Shown here: in pieces, positions 39,318 through 52,481 of the stretch | How the letters are laid out: every line of letters starts with the position of its first letter | Position numbering within the stretch: position 1 is the first letter of the stretch | DNA from: Sitta carolinensis | Lineage: Eukaryota; Chordata; Aves; Passeriformes; Sittidae | Assembly: GCA_032173965.1 (NCBI GenBank) | Contig: JAVUNC010000025.1 | Location: forward strand, 14,770,001 to 14,834,000 | Length of the DNA stretch: 64,000 bases | Direction: 5' to 3' | Notes under the pieces: model-generated | What the model was told of the DNA's origin: nothing | The model's database searches: none | The model's input: only the letters and a program-made list of their open reading frames with translations | Position numbers and translations under genes: made by a program

Positions 39318-42300
39318 ATTAATTTTTAAATTTTTTTATCTTTTGCCAGTTTTAAATCTCTGCTAAAACTTGTCATTTGGTTGCCATGCTTATAGATCAG
39401 GACCACCTTTGCTTCTGAGGGCTACCCACCACTGACACTAATTTTTGGCTTCCTCACACTACCAAAATTTGCAACTTTTTTAAAAAACCATACTTTTTTT
39501 TTAGAAAAGGATTCAAAGTGCTCTTTAAGCACGTTAGCAGCACTGCCAGAGGCACCCTATGCACCAGTTTTTGTATGATTTCCAAAAGAAATGAGCAAAT
39601 TTGATAATGGAACGATAGATGCCAACGTGCACATGAATGTGAAAAATATTTAAAGTTCTGTCCTTTTGCAATGAAGATATTCATCCCTTTCAGGGGGTTC
39701 ACACATCTGAGATCAGACCAGAACAGCTTGGTAAAAAAGAGTTTCTATCTGTGCCTCCACTGAGAAAACGGCTGCAGCATTGACTAAATCCTCAAAACAC
39801 AGAAAGGCATCTCTAAGAGGGGAGCAGCCACCAGACAAAACCAGAGTGGAAAGAAGCTTTATCAGTCCCCTGGCTCAGTCTCATGGGGCTAATTAATCCC
39901 TTGTTGTCTTATTCAGGATCTAACCAACTCTAACTTTGCCCAGCCTGAGGCCAGCTCCACAGATAATGTGATCTGACACGAATCAGCGTCTCTGGTGCAC
40001 CCCTTGCTCTTCTCTCTACTGTTCTCTTCTTTCCCCACGAAGCCTCCTGTGCAGTTCCCAGGCACATCAACGAATTCCCTCCTTGGGGAAATGTTTTCCC
40101 TTGCCCTCCCTTGAGCTAGCAAGCAGAAGATCCCAAACACCAGCCCCAAGTCTTTAAGCAGCCGTGTTGGCACATGCTAGATTGAAGTATTTTTCAGACA
40201 GCCTTAAAACATCAAAGCACAAGGTCTCAATGGTCCAACTGCTGTCTTGCTTATTTTTTTTTTTTTTCCTTTTGATATTTGTCCTCACAGAGCTTAATGA
40301 AAGGGAGCAAGCATCACATGTAATTATTACTACCATAATTACTGCTAAATCATCAGGCGATTTATCAAAGTACAAATAAAATCTACGGTTAATAAATCTT
40401 CCAAAATGGATAACTGGATAACAGTGTCTGTTTTATAGTTAAGACTGCCCAACACTAATCTTTAAAATCATCACTTCATAAATCACAAAGTTTAAATAAA
40501 AGTTTTCTGTGACTCGCTTAAATTCAGTGGAACTTATATGAATGCAAAACTAGCAAAGAATTCTTTCAGGAAACAGTAGCAAAAATCAAACAGATTTGCT
40601 CATGTTCAGTAAATTCTACTCATTTGCACATTTATTTAATTAGTTCTAGTGTCTTGTAGAGTTAAAAATAGGAACAGGGTTCACAACATGAGTGATACCC
40701 AGCTCTGCAAGAAGATTTTCCCACAAATGGTTATTTGGGGAATGGACACTCTCAATTGACTATGCCAGGACCTTCATGTTCCACCTGCATTAAATATGTT
40801 CCCAAGGTATGGGTAAGTCTCAGGAAAAACATTCAGTTCCACAGAAACAACAGTAAAATTGGTAGCTCTCCATTTTAAAAACATGTTATTTAGCCTCAAA
40901 GGGTGGTAGAACAAGTTCTTTTTGAGAACAAGTTCTGCCCAGCTTCCCCTCACTTCTGCTTGGGTTGAAGCTTCACTTCACAACCTTTATTAATAAACAG
41001 TGCCACATGCTGCTGCTTTACGAGGACCCATTTTACAAGTTGGATAGTTGATTATTTTTTACAATGGGAAAAAATTTAATATTTTTAAAAAATTAAAAAT
41101 TAAATTCTGCATGTTCATTTTTTTCATTACTATTTTCTTTTTTTAAGGGAAATTCAAGAAAAAAAAGCCACAATTTTATGTCATCATTTCTCACTTGAGA
41201 AATGCCACAGTTCAGAAGTTGGAGTAAATTGAGTCAGTCTCATAATTCAAGCTTTTCCTGAGCCAATGTGCTATCATCATTGGTAATGTGACCACACACT
41301 GCACTATCCTAAGGGCTGCCTTAGCCAGCCCACAAAGCACACTTTCCACGTGGGAAGAAACAGCAACACCTCCTAATCTCTATGGAAGATTAACACCTGC
41401 CATGCAACAGTTAAACTATGCAAGAGATGCATTAAGTCATCCTTTCTCTTTACTACACTTAAAGAAAACAAAATTAAGATCTCCACATAAATGCGAATCA
41501 GTCAAGTGTTATAACAACATATTCTTTATAAATTATTTTTATATATGTTTATAAAGTTAGATATAAATTTTTTTAAGTATTTTTAGGGTTTTTTTCTCTA
41601 AATGTGTAATTGATGTTATATAGATCACTGTTAAAAGTAGCAATCCTCCTTCTATCTGATAGATTTAAAACTGTATGCTTCTAAATTTTACTGGAAATGC
41701 CATCACAGCATGCCATCCCAGGTGGATCAGATCTTGTCAGAAGAGCACGAAACTGAGCTTTACACCCTCCCAGAATGAGAAAGCACACAAAGCAGATAAA
41801 CCACCAAAATATATAAAATATCAAGACTCCAACTCGAGCTCAAAATTGGCCTCATGCTGCTCTACACCACACTCACTCTCTTCCAGCAGTAAATTTAAGA
41901 ACCAGACAAATTTGAGTGATTCTCATTTAGCTTACCTAACCAGAAATAACACTAAAAACCAAAGGTGAGAGAAAGCAAAGAGAACCATGAAGGGCAGTCT
42001 GAAGATAACAGAAAAGATCTATAAGTGGTAAAACAAACCACTGGAATTACACTCTAGGTGAGGAGTACAGGATTGGGAACACAGTGCACACAGTAGAGTC
42101 CTTCAGTTCTTTCTATTTTAACAAGGTTGGATAATCAGAAAAGGGGACATAGGTTTGTCCAGCAGCTATTATGAGGTCAGGAAAACATGCACTTGGCTAG
42201 ATAAAGGAGAACAAAGGAAAAAAAAAAAGCCAACATTCACAAATTTTGGTAAAATACTCATATTATATGGTTTAAATTAGGACTCTTCCATCAGATTCAG

Positions 42301-43935
42301 TATTGATATAAATACAAAAAGAACCCAAACTAGAGGATTAGTCTACAAAATGAGTTATAAACCAGAACAGTGGCATCCTGGTATTTAAGTGTGGGGAAGA
42401 ATGCAACTTTCCTCTCTCGTCATTTGTGTTTTGTTAGTAGATTGGACTTGTTTCTAACCACACTTACTGACAATTTCAATGAGTAAGTCCAACACAGTGC
42501 ACTGTTCCTCAGCAGAATAAAAACTCTGATTTTCCTTGCAGGTCGGACCAGTTCCGCAGAATCAAATTTATGACATTAAAAAATCACCAAAACCCAAGAC
42601 AGCATCTCAAAACAGTGCAATACATAAGCCTTAGCTGTGCTTTACAAACACATTAATCATGAACAGATTGAACAGGCCCACAGTAAAACAATTCTTCATC
42701 TGCATCCATCCGAGTTCCTTTCAATGGGTCACAAACTATTCTTACATCAATATTTCACAGTACTTCCACCATGCTTTGCCAAAGCTGCTCAGCAGACACT
42801 GGTCTTCAAAATAATTTTTCAGACACTTATATGATGCAAAATACCACACCTTGCATGACATTGGCTCCCCCATTTTGCTGCCACCACAACCACTGTAAAG
42901 GATCCCTGTGGTGCTGTTGAATTTTCAAAGAATGCACTGCAAATCAGGTCTGTGCCTGCATTGGCACAGCTTTCCCAGGAGCAGGTTTCCAGATCAAAGT
43001 AGGAGATTACAGCATTCACACTGTTAATGTTTAGGTTAATTTTATTTCAGACTCTATCTAATCTGGTCCTATGCACCTTTTTCTTAACAGAAAATGCTGT
43101 AGTGCACATCCCAGTTTTGGTTAGTCTGAAATAATCCATTTAAAGGATGGATGCTCTGTTGGACCATTTTCTGATGTGATCCAAGAAGAAATGAAAGTAA
43201 TTACTCACCTTAAAATCACCTTTCTGACCTGAACATATTAATGTGGGCGTGGTCCCAGTCACAGTACTTCACTTAATGTTAAATTTCTGTCTCAGCATGG
43301 AAGAACAATCGAGCAGACAGCCAATTGCTGAAATTTCTATCTAGCACCCCATCACCATAATCCAGACAAACAGAGCCTCTAATGGGAGAAAATTGTCAGT
43401 GGTTCTTTGTAACCTGACCACATAAACCTTCCCCAAACCTGCCCTGCTCTTCTCTTCCCTAGACCAAGGCTGAAACCATTTCCTCAACGACCCAATCCTC
43501 ACCCTCTATCTGAAATGATCTTCCAGGGCAACCTCCCTGGGACTTTGCTCCTTTGCTGCTTAAACCAGCTGTGAGTGAGGTTTGGAGCATCCACACCATC
43601 CTCTACCTCTCATTCTCTGAGACCAAGGCTGAGGCTCCAGCACAGGGCACTCAGAGCCAGGAAGGGCAGCAAGGATGCCAAAAAACAGAGGAAGAGGAAG
43701 AGTCAGCCTGGAAAGGAAAAAGTTCTCAAGGTATGTGAATAAAGAAAAAACTTGTGAGTTCAACAGCCAGGGAATAGAATACACTTCAGCTGGGAGATCA
43801 TCTGAAAGAGGACAGTCAAAAAGCAAGCTTACAAAATGGAAGGGGAGAGGGATTACAGAGAGTAAAAATTGCCAGGGACAGAATAAAAATGGATCTTAGA
43901 AAGCACTATATGCAGTGCAGGAACATAAGAAAAAG

Positions 43936-43944
<9 letters not shown>

Positions 43945-43967
<23 letters not shown>

Positions 43968-43969
43968 TA
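43945..43969. repeat. (AT)n microsatellite
   Basis: About twelve uninterrupted AT dinucleotides preceded by an A-rich run. It is a simple repeat, likely polymorphic. Confidence 0.95.
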
Positions 43970-45624
43970 GGACAGATGCAGATAATTAATATGGCTACTT
44001 TTTATCAGAAAAAAGAATCTAAAATCTGATTATGCTATCCTTCAACATGTTCTCACTGACATGCCACAAAATCTTATATTTCATGCTAAATAAAAGCATG
44101 CTTTTATTGCAAAGCAGGCTTTTCCTTGCAAAGTTCAGGCTAGGGGTGGAATGAAGACAAGCTACTACTCAGTATTGGTTAATACACTATTTAATTGACC
44201 TAACTAGTGCAAGCTAAGTATTAGTGTAGTGTCTGAATAAAAGCATAAAAATAAGTGAAATGCAAAAATAAAATTAACTTGCACTTAATTTACTTCATGT
44301 ATGTTTTCAGATTTATTCTCCTTGAAAAATTAAGTTATTATTGTAAACATCACGTCTAACAAAATTGTTTAAAGACTGAGTAAAGAAAATGACTTCATTT
44401 TATCTGGCTCAGTCCATTTCTCTTAGCTGAACCTAACCCCAGCCTTACACCTAGAGAAAAAATGCTCCAGTACTTGCTATAGATCCAGACTGGGCTCTTA
44501 CTTTCAGTAAAGGATTAGGTAATTTTTGAAAGCAAGTAGTAGTAATAAGAAACTACTTTGCAGCACTGTCTTTTACTTTCAGCAAAAGCTGTAATAGTAA
44601 AAACAGGAAACAGCTTAAACTAGCCCAACTTAATAAGAAATACAAGAAAATGCAATAATAGTTTTCACAGCTGAAGATCTGTGCAAAGGTTTTAAGTCAG
44701 CTCTGATAGAGGAAAGCAGTGTAAGATGATCAGGAAACTGAAGCACTCACTGCTAAGTTTAAAAGGCAAAGAGAAGCAAACTTTTTTCTTCCCCTCCCCA
44801 ATTAAAAGACAAAACAAAAAAAAAACCCACACAAATCAAAAATCATTATTTTACAGAATAAGCACATTAAAAAATTTAATACTTTCCCCACAGCATGGAG
44901 AAAAATGTAAGGTTAAAAATTTAGGCTGGTGAGGCCACATCAATATCCTGTTGATGAAGAGCATTAAATTACAGAATCCCACATATTTACAGCCATATTA
45001 TAGAAGCTGCATTACATGATGTGATGTCCTGCCCAGTAACACAGTCAATCCAGATACTGTTTCTTGATAACACTTAACACACCCTGGTCTCAAAGACAGG
45101 ATGATCATTGCTCTCTTGCCCTATTCCTTCCTCCCTCTATTGTAACCTTAATACTTTCAGTAGCCAAAGATATTTACATAATCTTTTTTTGACCTAATCC
45201 CTGAGACAATAAAAATATTTAACAGCATTTCCCTACTGTCAAAAAGGGACTTATTCCATTTCAAGTATCTGTCAAATCCAAGCAATCTACTGTACAATAT
45301 TTTATTTCTGTGTAAGAAGTTCAGCTGAAACTTCCAGTAATGCCTAAAGCACATCAGCTACTTTTTTCCCACTACCCTTTAAAAAAACCACCTTGCCTTC
45401 TTTTGTGTCAGTCAGTGCTCACAAAGGGCACCAAGCAGTGGTGGTCTCATGACTACCACAAGTGTCAGCCCCTTATTATCCTAAAAACCTTCATACCAAT
45501 TGACAGGGGGCTCAAATAACTGATGCCAAAGATGGTGACAAGCATCAACACTTTTTTATCCTACAGTAAAGCTTTCATACCTTCTCTCTGTAAACTCCCC
45601 ACAGGCAGCTCCACTCAGCACTAA

Positions 45625-45833
45625 CTCCTTCTTCCTCCTCTTCCTCTTATTCATCCTCTTGCTCCTCCTCTTCCTCCTCTCTCCTCCCCTCTCTCTCCTG
45701 CTCCTCCTCCCTCCTCCTCCTCTCCTTTTTCTTTTTCTTTTTTTCTTTTTCTTTTTTCTTTTTCTTTTTCCTTTTCTTTTTTTCTTTTTCCTTTTCTTTT
45801 TCTTTTTCTTCTCCTTCTCCTCCTTTCTTCTCC
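45625..45833. repeat. Long polypyrimidine/polypurine tract
   Basis: The + strand is almost only C and T. Bases 45701-45833 are 133 consecutive pyrimidines: first CTCCTCC-type repeats, then CTTTTT hexamer repeats. The minus strand, which is the PDE10A sense strand, is therefore GA-rich. Mirror-symmetric pyrimidine tracts of this kind can form intramolecular triplex (H-DNA). The K/E/R-rich ORFs read from the minus strand here are low-complexity artefacts. Confidence 0.96.
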
Positions 45834-46754
45834 ATGCCACTCTTTTATAGCACACATCCTTATTGGACATAGCTGCCCTCTCGTTAAGGGCAAGGCTGCT
45901 CTTTGATAATTAGCACAGGTAAATAACTGCAATTTATCAGGGGCAATGTTGCCTGCCACACCATCTCTATTCTCTTACAATCCATTCTCCCACATTCTTT
46001 CTCTTATGTCACTTACAAGTACAACAAGTAGGAGGAAAAAAGTTAAAGCTGCTCTGAACTACAAGGTGCCAAAATGGAATTGTCTTTAAGACTGTCAAAA
46101 ACTCTAAAAGAACCTCCAGATCAGTGCAGCAAAATCTGCTATCCTGTGATCTGTGGAATCTCCCTTAGGTCAAAAGTAAACCAGTGTCCTAAACAGAGTG
46201 CCTGTGGTCTTGACAACACAATCATTGGGACAAGTCTTAAAGTCCCTCACTAGAAATCTAGGACTCTTTCTACAGTCCTTATTCTTTAGAAATCAATGTC
46301 TCTTCAACTACTGCTGGAAGATATTACATGTAAAACATTGTAACCAGTTGAAACTAGCTTAGTAGATAGAAGAGAATCCTTCAACCATGAGTTTGATGTA
46401 TTCCTCCCACATCTGCTTCCTGTCCTCAAGTCTGTCGCATGATGAAATGCACTGCTTACACAGTCTCTATTTCATCACAAAAACAGGGGTGACCCCACAT
46501 AAACCCGTTTTGAGTGAGTAGAAAATAACACCACAATTTAGCATTCCACTCAAGGATTATTCAGCTATTCTTGGATCTAAGTGATAATGATCAGTTTGAT
46601 TCTCCAAATCATCAAGGCATACTCTTAAAGGTCTTCATACAACATACAACCAAGCCACAGAAACATAATAAGAAATAAATATTGAAAAAAATAATATTTC
46701 TTGTATTTAACTTCATCCTTAAACATCTCCTTAATCTCTAATCCATATCTAAAC

Positions 46755-47285
46755 AGAAAGGCAGCGAAAGTCTGCCGGTGGACTACACCAACATCCCCAT
46801 CAGCCCCTCCCAACGCAAAGGATGCCAAACATCTGGGGCCAGGTACCACGAACTTCCAGGACACCAGCCCGAGCCTGCGCCGCTCTCAAGGGCACCGGAG
46901 CAAACCTTCCTCCATTCCTCTAAGCTAGATCTCTGCTTCTAAACCCCTCGTTTCCTAAAATCCTGTAACATTCTCCTCTCTCCTGAAAGCTGACTGTTTT
47001 CACTGAGCCCGGCACAAGATTTGCCCGTATATGGACAAGCCCGAAGACAACAAATGGCTTTTTTCCCAGTCTATTATCAAGCCAGGAAATTAGACTGCCT
47101 GAGGTACTCTGCCTTCTTACTCAGTTCAGAGCCCAGAGGAAACATTCTTGAGTTCGTTAATCATCCATTTTCACACGAAGGTGAACGGATGCTTTTCCTT
47201 TACAGCTTTAGCAGCAATCACCACCATCAATTACGTGGAAGATTAAAGTGCTCACGGAGCCACGGGAGATAACGGAGCGCAAAAA
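46755..47285 (-). promoter_or_regulatory. CpG-enriched block, candidate alternative promoter
   Basis: About twenty CpGs occur in roughly 520 bp, far above the surrounding intron, and there is no recognised repeat. CpG retention in a bird intron suggests an unmethylated promoter or enhancer. On the minus strand the 47,220-47,285 part reads CGTTATCTCCCGTGGCTCCG and lies upstream of the small open frame at 47121-47145 described separately. No TATA box or initiator could be assigned with confidence. Confidence 0.35.
47121..47145 (-). CDS. Speculative PDE10A alternative first coding exon
   Basis: An ATG with A at -3 opens MFPLGSEL and then reaches CTGA|GTAAGA, a donor-like site, leaving a single A. 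That A would join the GC of the exon at 9713-9841 to make AGC (Ser), giving ...ELSLTDEK in frame. An in-frame TGA lies a few codons upstream of the ATG. The phase agrees with real PDE10A first exons and the CpG-rich setting supports it. However, the donor has A rather than G at -1, the peptide is not one I know, and chance matches of this length are expected in 64 kb. Confidence 0.18.
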
Positions 47286-49691
47286 GGGACAGAGAAGTTA
47301 CAGGGCAGACAGGGCTTGGCAGAGGGAAGGAGAAAAATAATAGAAAAATTTAAAATACATAGCACACATCGATAAATTCTGCAACACTGAAAAAAGTGGA
47401 AACAGGAAAAAAAAAGCAAAATTCCCGTCTTTTCAGTAAAGTTTCAGCTATTTTCTTGTCGTTCTTAATGTTTAAATGCAGTTCTACATAAACCTACAGC
47501 CTGAAGAACACTATGGATATGAAACACCTTACTCTCTGATACTCGGGGGCCTGTAAAGTTCTTTTACCTTTCCATGCACAACCTGCAGTTGAATTCACTA
47601 TATTTAGTAAGGAAAAAAATCCCTACATGTGAGGAATCTATAGTCTGAATAGCTCTGAAAGATAAGTTCAAGGTCCAAAGAACTAAAGGCTTTCATGGCC
47701 AAGAAATTTCATTCTCCTTTCACACTGGAAAACCTGCAAAGAAATCCCTCTCACAGAGTCAGCTCAGCTACCTAGAAACTTACAGGCAAGCCAGTCCTTG
47801 CCTTTTTAAGCTGCAACAAAGGAAATGATTGAGGAAACATTAAAACCCAAGTGCACCATAAAAGGCATCTACCAGAAAACTAGCTGCTATTTGCAATGAA
47901 GAGCGTGCCTTATTTAAATGATAACAAATCACCACAGTCCCTATGTCCTATTAAGATATAAACAATGCATCACAAGAAATATGAGCAAAAGCTGGTATTT
48001 CAGAAGCTGGGATATTTCTTTCAGAAACTTGAGTAGTGGGACTCTATTTTCTCAATGGAGAAACATGAACTGATGTGTCATAAACTATTTATGTTTTGTT
48101 GGTATTTTTTAAATCTTCTGCCAGAAAATTCCTTTTTGCCCCTTCCATTTCTTGGTGTCCCAATTGTCTTTTCAGCTATGTTTATTTTCTGATTGGCAAG
48201 GAAACTACAAAATTCTATCTTGGGGTTTTTTAATATGCTTTCTTGTTCTCCTCTGTTTTCCTCCTATGAAGACATCCTGTGCATGTTAATCTTTCTAAGC
48301 ATGTTTCACAATGGAACCAGGCACTCTTTATGCTGCCAGAATTAGTCAAGGGAACAAATAGCTAAAGGATGGCTACTTAAAGCAGTCACAGAATTGTAAC
48401 TGCTGGGTATCCACCCCTAATACCTCTCAAAAAGATTATGGGTATCTACAAAACTACCAGACTCCCTCATCTGACAGCTGATCTCCCTTGGTAAAGCTGT
48501 CAGCATGGGGGCAGGTGTTTGGTCTTTCTGAGGGAATTATCTTCTGAAATGAAGCTGAGATGGGATAATAAATAACTCCCAAAAAAAACCCTCTTCCTGA
48601 TGATACTTATCTCCTAAAAGGCTGTGGGAGGACTCAAACAACAATGACAAGTTTTGGAAGGAATAAAGACCACTGAAAGCACTCTCCCCTTTCAGCAGGT
48701 AGCCCTAATAGGGGAGGCACCAGGAATGCCAACTCTGTATTTATAGGAAGAGATGAACAAATTAATTTATGTTGTTAAAAATACTGCTAAGAGCACTTGG
48801 TAGTACTCTATTTCCTTCCCTAGCTTCCACTAGCTACCCACCCTCTACACATACAATACATGGGAATTTTACTAATGTATTGTACTTTTGTCAAGAAAAA
48901 TATATTCACCATGAATCTAAATTTAAACCATGCATAACTTAAAATCATCAAGGGAAGGGAGCAGGTGACTAAGTGAAACTACAACAATTCTAGCAGTTTG
49001 CCATTTAACAATTTAAAAGCACAATTTCCCTTCCTCCTTTTGTCCAATAAATCAGATGAAGGGTTATTTCATCCCTCCAGCACAGTAGTACACTTGAAAA
49101 TGCCACAGCACTGAGAAGCAACTGCTGTCTAAATGCAACTATGTGCAAAAGAAAGGCTGCAGAATGGAAAACCAGTTTACATTTATAGTTTGGACTTCAG
49201 TCTCCCCCCATTAACAACAGCACTGTTTCCTCCCCACAGCCTCAGAAAGAGGAACTAACGTTTATTTTCATAAAGCCTCCTGCTTTTCAAATATTTCACA
49301 AGCCTGTCTGTTGAGTCAAAGATGTCTCTAAAATTAAAAAAAAAAAGTCCAGAAAATTATGCTGAATTCAAGCCAAAGGTAGCAAGTGTAAGAAGTATTG
49401 TTGTGAGCTCAGACAAAAGGGTAAAGGTACTTTAACTATGCTGTAAACCAGATAATAATCTCCTGAAACAGAAACTTCTTGCTCTTCACTTTCAACAGAG
49501 AAAAACTTTGTTAAATACAACAAATTAAAACATAATTGGATGTCAAATATTCTTGTTCAGGCGGTTCCACTGTGCTCTTCAAAACCTGGAATTAAGTTAA
49601 TTGAATTAATTATTCTTAGCCAAACCATTATCCCAGCAGCTTTTAAGTGTGTTTGTTGGGGAGCTTTGATGGTCTGCTTCCACAAGTGTCC

Positions 49692-49692
<1 letters not shown>

Positions 49693-49734
<42 letters not shown>
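49693..49734. repeat. A homopolymer (42 bases)
   Basis: Forty-two consecutive A residues follow CACAAGTGTCCC. No AATAAA sits in the preceding 40 bases and no repeat family was recognised upstream. It is probably an expanded mononucleotide tract, and the length is uncertain for technical reasons. Confidence 0.95.
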
Positions 49735-49737
<3 letters not shown>

Positions 49738-52412
49738 GAAAAATGTTGACAGATTTTCAGCCCTGAACATTGCACAACTGGCTGGAGGACAAAGCAGGGA
49801 GTTGCCTGTCTGCAGCATCCCATCAGGAGAACCATCTCTTTGCTCTAAAATTCCAGCTGCTACAGGACTAACATTACCCTTACCAACTCACTTTTCATGC
49901 TTGTCACAAGCACTCGGGAATGAAAAGTCTGTTTCAAGTCCAAAATGCAAGTTACAATTCACAAATACACCTCCAGTGCATTTCACAGCTGCTCCCTCAG
50001 TATAATAGCTATTTAATGTTTTGTTTTGTTTTCTTAAAAAGCTTCACAAAAATATCACAATCCTTTCATAAGTTAAAAAAAACAAGCTGCCATCTCCACT
50101 CCCATCTTCAGACCAGCAGATAAAACCCCTATTTTTTACTATGGGGGAGTTAGTGAAGGAAAGCTGCTCTTCATTTTCCGGCTGACATAGGAATAAGGAG
50201 AAATCAGCAGCAAAGCTGTGTAGAAGTTTCATTAGACAAGTACATCATGGCTTGCAATTCCCTGCTTTCCCCTGATTTCTCCTTTTTATACACAAAATGC
50301 AGGTCGTGCCCTTGAGCTTCTGCCAATGTATGATTTTACAGAAAGTCCAGGTGAATAACTGAGTGGTTCAACATGAAGAAAATGATGAAAGAAACAAAAT
50401 AAGAGGATGATAGTTATTTCAGATGAATTTCCTCTTTAGTAGGAACTGAGTGCACCAACATTTAAAAAAGGAAAACTTCTACCATCTTAACATACCTTAC
50501 TTAGTTCAGATCACCTGAGAGTGTCCTTCCAAGTTAATTTTCCTGAAACTTGAAGCTAAACCAATCTTTTTTGTTTCACAAATGAGTTTAGAGACACATA
50601 ACTCTGCTTAAAAGAATAAAGGTCTATCCAGAAAAAAAAAAATTAAAAAAAAAATCTATGTACAATTTTCAACTATGGATCCAGCTCTTGTTTAGAGTTT
50701 AATTGGGATTTGAGTTGCAAATTCATCTTTGGCCTGGCAAAAGGAACAGCCACAAAGCAACCATAAACAGAGTAAGTGTTTTTTTAAAGTTAAATCTTCC
50801 CTCTGTTACAAAAACATACTTTGCTTTACTTTACAAAATAATTCTATCCTACTGTTTTTAAACCATTTGCAGAAGTTTTCTTCAGCGAGATTTATTTAGA
50901 GTTAAGCAAATTAAAAAAAAACAAAACATTGATTCTTCTATGTTACATTATACAGAAAGAAGAACTGTCTGTCCAGCTGCCACTGCCTTCCTGTCAGAGC
51001 AAACACCAGGCTCAGCCCAGGCCTTTCAAACTTCCTTGAGATCTAGGGCCAGAATTGGGAATTACCCATAACACAATTACTATTATTTTTAATAATGCAG
51101 AGCCATCAGAGTACCTTTATGACCAAGACAAAAGGAAACCTTTGCAAGTTTTTTTTGCTTCCACATCTGCATGCATAAGCAATGGTTAAGAGTGCCTAAA
51201 AAATGCTACAGAATTTTTCACAACATCACACAGTCTGGCTGAATTTAAAAAAAATCTTGGCGATGCCTGCACACAGGAGGCACGTTTTTCCTTTTTATAA
51301 ATTTATTTATGTATTGGCTGTATGCTTTCTGAGCTCCTTCATCATTGTCTTAAATATAGCTAAAATCAGCTAATTACTAAACATCAAACCTCTCCTCTAA
51401 TCCTCTTCCCACCAAAACCAAGGCTATTAAGAATAAATAAGGGAATGCTTTTCCCTTTGGAGCATTTTTGAAGATTTTTCTGGTTGCAAATTTGATACAC
51501 ATCGTTATTCAGTCTACAAGTTACAAGTCTAAGGTAAATCTCTGTGTGCTGTTTTCCAGCTGTGATCAGATAAAAACACTTGGGCACCCCAAGCATTCAA
51601 ACCAACCCTTGTACATCACAGAGCTCGTGTTCTTTCATATATTGACATAACTTTTTCTGAAAAAGCAGCAAGACAAGTCACTGTGTTCCATGGGTCAAAA
51701 GATAATATTCAATAGCAGACACTGAATACTCTCTAGTGATGAAATGTAATGTGTTTCCACTTCAGATTAAATGGGATTGTAGGCAAAGTAGAAAAAATTA
51801 CATATCAGGCAAAAAAATGATTTGGCTTAAACATATACAGTCGCAGCCAACAGGAACAAAGTGATAGTGTTTCAACTTAATGTATTTTATTTTCCAAGGC
51901 AGACTGAGAAGAATGCATCTTCATCAGAAAATACATTCCTGACAGGAGAAATACACACTGCAAAGATCTTGACAGGAGTAAAACACATTAGATAAATATT
52001 TAGTCTGTTTGAAGAATTTATCAAGTCCATCCAGCTTTATACATCTAGCCCCTCTTGCCATATCAATTATTTTGATCTCCTGTTTTAGCTTAGTCTGCAG
52101 AGAAAAAAAGACCAGAAGTTTTGTTGAAATATGATTTAGTTACATCATATTTCAAAATATTTTGTAAAAATACTCTTCATGAGTAAAAACTTTCAATACT
52201 TCTTTGAGGGATGAATGTCAGGAAATCGGATTCATAAAGCACGGACAATCCCTTACAACAAAAAGATCAAATTATAGGGGTAAATATGATAGATAAATAA
52301 ATAGTGGTGTTTAATCTCCAGCGGGGCTTAAAACCACGACACATGGCATCAGAAATCAATGACAAATCTCACATTAAACGAAGCAGAGCTGTGATTTTTC
52401 TTCTGTCTCCAG

Positions 52413-52481
52413 GAAACACAAATGCATTACATCAGTTGAGATGCACTTCCCATCACGATGACTCGATTGCAGAGTCCCTTG
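52413..52481 (+). other. Exon-like segment with both splice motifs
   Basis: A strong acceptor (TTTTTCTTCTGTCTCCAG) is followed by 69 bases and a GTAAATG donor-like site. One frame is open (GNTNALHQLRCTSHHDDSIA...), starting and ending in matching phase. The peptide is unknown to me. It lies antisense to PDE10A. Chance is the leading explanation; a lncRNA exon or a conserved element is possible. Confidence 0.15.

Larger units (their letters stand above)
38410..45620. other. Unique AT-rich intron stretch
   Basis: No exon or recognisable transposon was found apart from the homopolymer at 39297 and the (AT)n at 43945. A somewhat GC-richer section at 43240-43900 contains small basic or proline-containing ORFs without domain features. 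AT-only words near 41065-41105 could fold weakly. Confidence 0.6.

Noticed and set aside
45556..45959. Lysine/glutamate/arginine-rich ORFs on the minus strand and a leucine/phenylalanine-rich one on the plus strand
   Set aside because: Direct translation of the polypyrimidine/polypurine tract; low complexity, with several frames open simultaneously.
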